In this document: positions 62,960 through 64,000 of the stretch, piece after piece
Position numbering within the stretch: position 1 is the stretch's first letter
How the letters are laid out: every line of letters begins with the position of its first letter
Source: Poriferisodalis sp965204125
GTDB lineage: Bacteria; Actinomycetota; Acidimicrobiia; Acidimicrobiales; Poriferisodalaceae
Length of the DNA stretch: 64,000 nt
Assembly: GCF_965204125.1 (NCBI RefSeq)
Contig: NZ_OZ241968.1
Coordinates: forward strand, 1,488,001 to 1,552,000
Reading direction: 5' to 3'
Notes under the pieces: model-generated
What the model was told of the DNA's origin: nothing
Databases searched by the model: none
Seen by the model: the letters and a program-made list of their open reading frames with translations, nothing else
Position numbers and translations under genes: made by a program

Positions 62960-63585
62960 TCGCCGGTCCTGCGCACCCACGTGGCGATGGCTCCGAGCAG
63001 TCCGAGCATCGCGAAACCCGACACTGCTGGGGCGATGTCCTCGAACAGGTAGTGCGGAACGTAGAAGGCCGCGGCCATGCCCACACCGAAGGTGGCGATC
63101 ACCGTCCGGTGCAAGATGCCGAAGAGCACGTAGCCGAGCGCGATGACCCCCATCAAGACGAAGGGGATCTTCTCCGAACCGGACTCGTTCCACAGACCCG
63201 CTGCACCCGGCAGCAGCCCTGCCGCCACGATGACAGCCATCCAGTAGGCGAACACGCGGATACCGGCGCTCTGCATGGCGAAACCTGGCGACACCGCGCG
63301 CCCGGCGCGGTAGCCGATGGTCATGCTGCCGATGACGCCGAGGAACGTGATGATCGCCCATAGCGGCCCCGGATACCACGGATTTTGATCGGCGAAGCTG
63401 GGCGCGAAGGTGGACACTGCGTACTGGGCGAGGTAGGCGATCGAGATGATGCCTGCCCACATCAGCAAGATCGCTGTGCTCCCGGCCGTGTGCATGGCGC
63501 TGCGAGCGCCATGCATGGTGCTGAGAACGGTCTCCCAACTCTCGTCGGGTCTCAGAGCTGTCGAATCATCGGTCTCTGTCGACAT
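62953..63585 (-). CDS. Polytopic membrane protein partnered with the regulator
   Basis: About 210 aa from ATG 63585, with AGGAGG (63591-63596 on the complement) 5 nt upstream. Some six hydrophobic segments are visible, such as GSTAILLMWAGIISIAYLAQ, LWAIITFLGVIGSMTIGYRA, VFAYWMAVIVAAGLLPGAAG and IPFVLMGVIALGYVLFGIL. No transporter family is recognised. The upstream region carries repeated TGCAAACTA boxes. Confidence 0.75.
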   Translation of the reverse strand: MSTETDDSTALRPDESWETVLSTMHGARSAMHTAGSTAILLMWAGIISIAYLAQYAVSTFAPSFADQNPWYPGPLWAIITFLGVIGSMTIGYRAGRAVSPGFAMQSAGIRVFAYWMAVIVAAGLLPGAAGLWNESGSEKIPFVLMGVIALGYVLFGILHRTVIATFGVGMAAAFYVPHYLFEDIAPAVSGFAMLGLLGAIATWVRRTGEW

Positions 63586-63606
63586 CACAACCTCCTAGGT
63601 CCGCAA

Positions 63607-63634
63607 TGCAAACTAGTTTGTATTGCAAACTATA
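63607..63634 (-). promoter_or_regulatory. Operator/promoter for the membrane protein-regulator operon
   Basis: CAAACTAGTTTG (63609-63620) is a perfect palindrome. TGCAAACTA occurs twice in direct orientation (63607-63615 and 63624-63632), 17 bp apart. On the reverse strand TATAGT (63629-63634) could be the -10, with TTGCAT at 63650-63655 (spacer 15). The AT-rich island in GC-rich DNA fits autoregulation by the winged-helix protein. Confidence 0.55.
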
Positions 63635-63696
63635 CGGAGACGCAAGCGGATGCAAGAGCAATCGGGCATTGGCTGCGTGACGGCCGTGCTCTTGAG

Positions 63697-64000
63697 CTAG
63701 GCGTGGGCGTCGAGCGCGGCGCTGTAGTTGGCTGAGGCGAATTCCCAGTTGATCAGGTGCTCGACGAACGCGTCCACGTAGGCGGCCCGGGCGTTCTGGT
63801 AGTCGAGGTAGTAGGCGTGTTCCCACACGTCGATCACCAGCAGTGCTCTCAGGCCGTCAGTCAGGGGCGTCTGGGCATCGTCGGTCTGGACGATGCGCAG
63901 CGAGCCCCTTCCGTCGCCGCCCGAACCGTCGAATACCAGCCAGCCCCAGCCCGATGCGAAGTTCCCGACTGCTCCGGCGGCAAACTCGGCCCGGAACGCG
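63697..64000 (-). CDS. Fe/Mn superoxide dismutase (5' end beyond window)
   Basis: The visible C-terminal 100 residues include FASGWGWLVFD, LLVIDVWEHAYYLDYQNARA and FVEHLINWEFA. The DVWEHAYY segment supplies the Asp and His metal ligands. It converts superoxide to hydrogen peroxide and oxygen. Metal choice cannot be told from this part. The start lies beyond base 64000. Confidence 0.9.
   Translation of the reverse strand, partial: AFRAEFAAGAVGNFASGWGWLVFDGSGGDGRGSLRIVQTDDAQTPLTDGLRALLVIDVWEHAYYLDYQNARAAYVDAFVEHLINWEFASANYSAALDAHA

Overview
The window is high-GC actinobacterial DNA. F420-type enzymes, the rpoB-rpoC, str and S10/spc/alpha gene order, and mycobacteria-like RpoB, EF-Tu and acyl-ACP desaturase sequences fit an uncultured member of Acidimicrobiia or a close relative. 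That placement is an inference from family resemblance, not a measured phylogeny.

Layout. 1-4.1 kb holds peripheral metabolism: a cut cysteine-dioxygenase-like cupin, a triple rhodanese, an F420-type oxidoreductase, MenB and a GNAT acetyltransferase. 4.2-4.6 kb holds tRNA-Thr(GGT), tRNA-Met(CAT) and tRNA-Trp(CCA). 4.7-21.2 kb is the transcription/translation core: secE-nusG-rplK-rplA, rplJ-rplL, rpoB-rpoC, rpsL-rpsG-fusA-tuf-rpsJ. 46.0-60.8 kb resumes with rplC-D-W-B, rpsS, rplV, rpsC, rplP, rpmC, rpsQ, rplN-X-E, rpsZ(N), rpsH, rplF-R, rpsE, rpmD, rplO, secY-adk, rpmJ, rpsM-K-D, rpoA, rplQ. 60.8-64 kb has an RraA-like protein, an acyl-ACP desaturase, a winged-helix regulator with a membrane partner, and a cut Fe/Mn superoxide dismutase.

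The unusual part is 21.2-46.0 kb. The S10 operon is broken between rpsJ and rplC, and about 24.8 kb of accessory DNA sits in the gap. From left to right it carries: a toxin-antitoxin-like pair and a small membrane protein, bracketed by a decayed copy of the 3' end of rpsJ; an unrecognised two-gene cassette (972 aa and 261 aa, overlapping ATGA); hsdR-hsdS of a type I restriction system; two unrecognised genes; a reverse-strand cassette of a cytosine-5 methyltransferase, a GHKL/MORC-like ATPase fused to a PD-(D/E)xK nuclease domain, and a HEPN protein; then hsdM; then an HNH endonuclease. A metabolic block follows (MoaD-like protein, three-subunit molybdenum hydroxylase, MDR oxidoreductase). The separated rplC operon has its own promoter-like sequence and a leader with three 31-nt hairpin repeats, so the split looks biologically workable.

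Within the core genes, rpoC is broken by one missing base in a universally conserved segment. Its product also lacks all four cysteines of the second zinc site of beta'. Two 21-22-codon mini-ORFs bridge ribosomal protein genes by overlapping stop/start codons. No CRISPR array, integrase or transposase was seen. No computation was run; all calls rest on reading the sequence and its translations.
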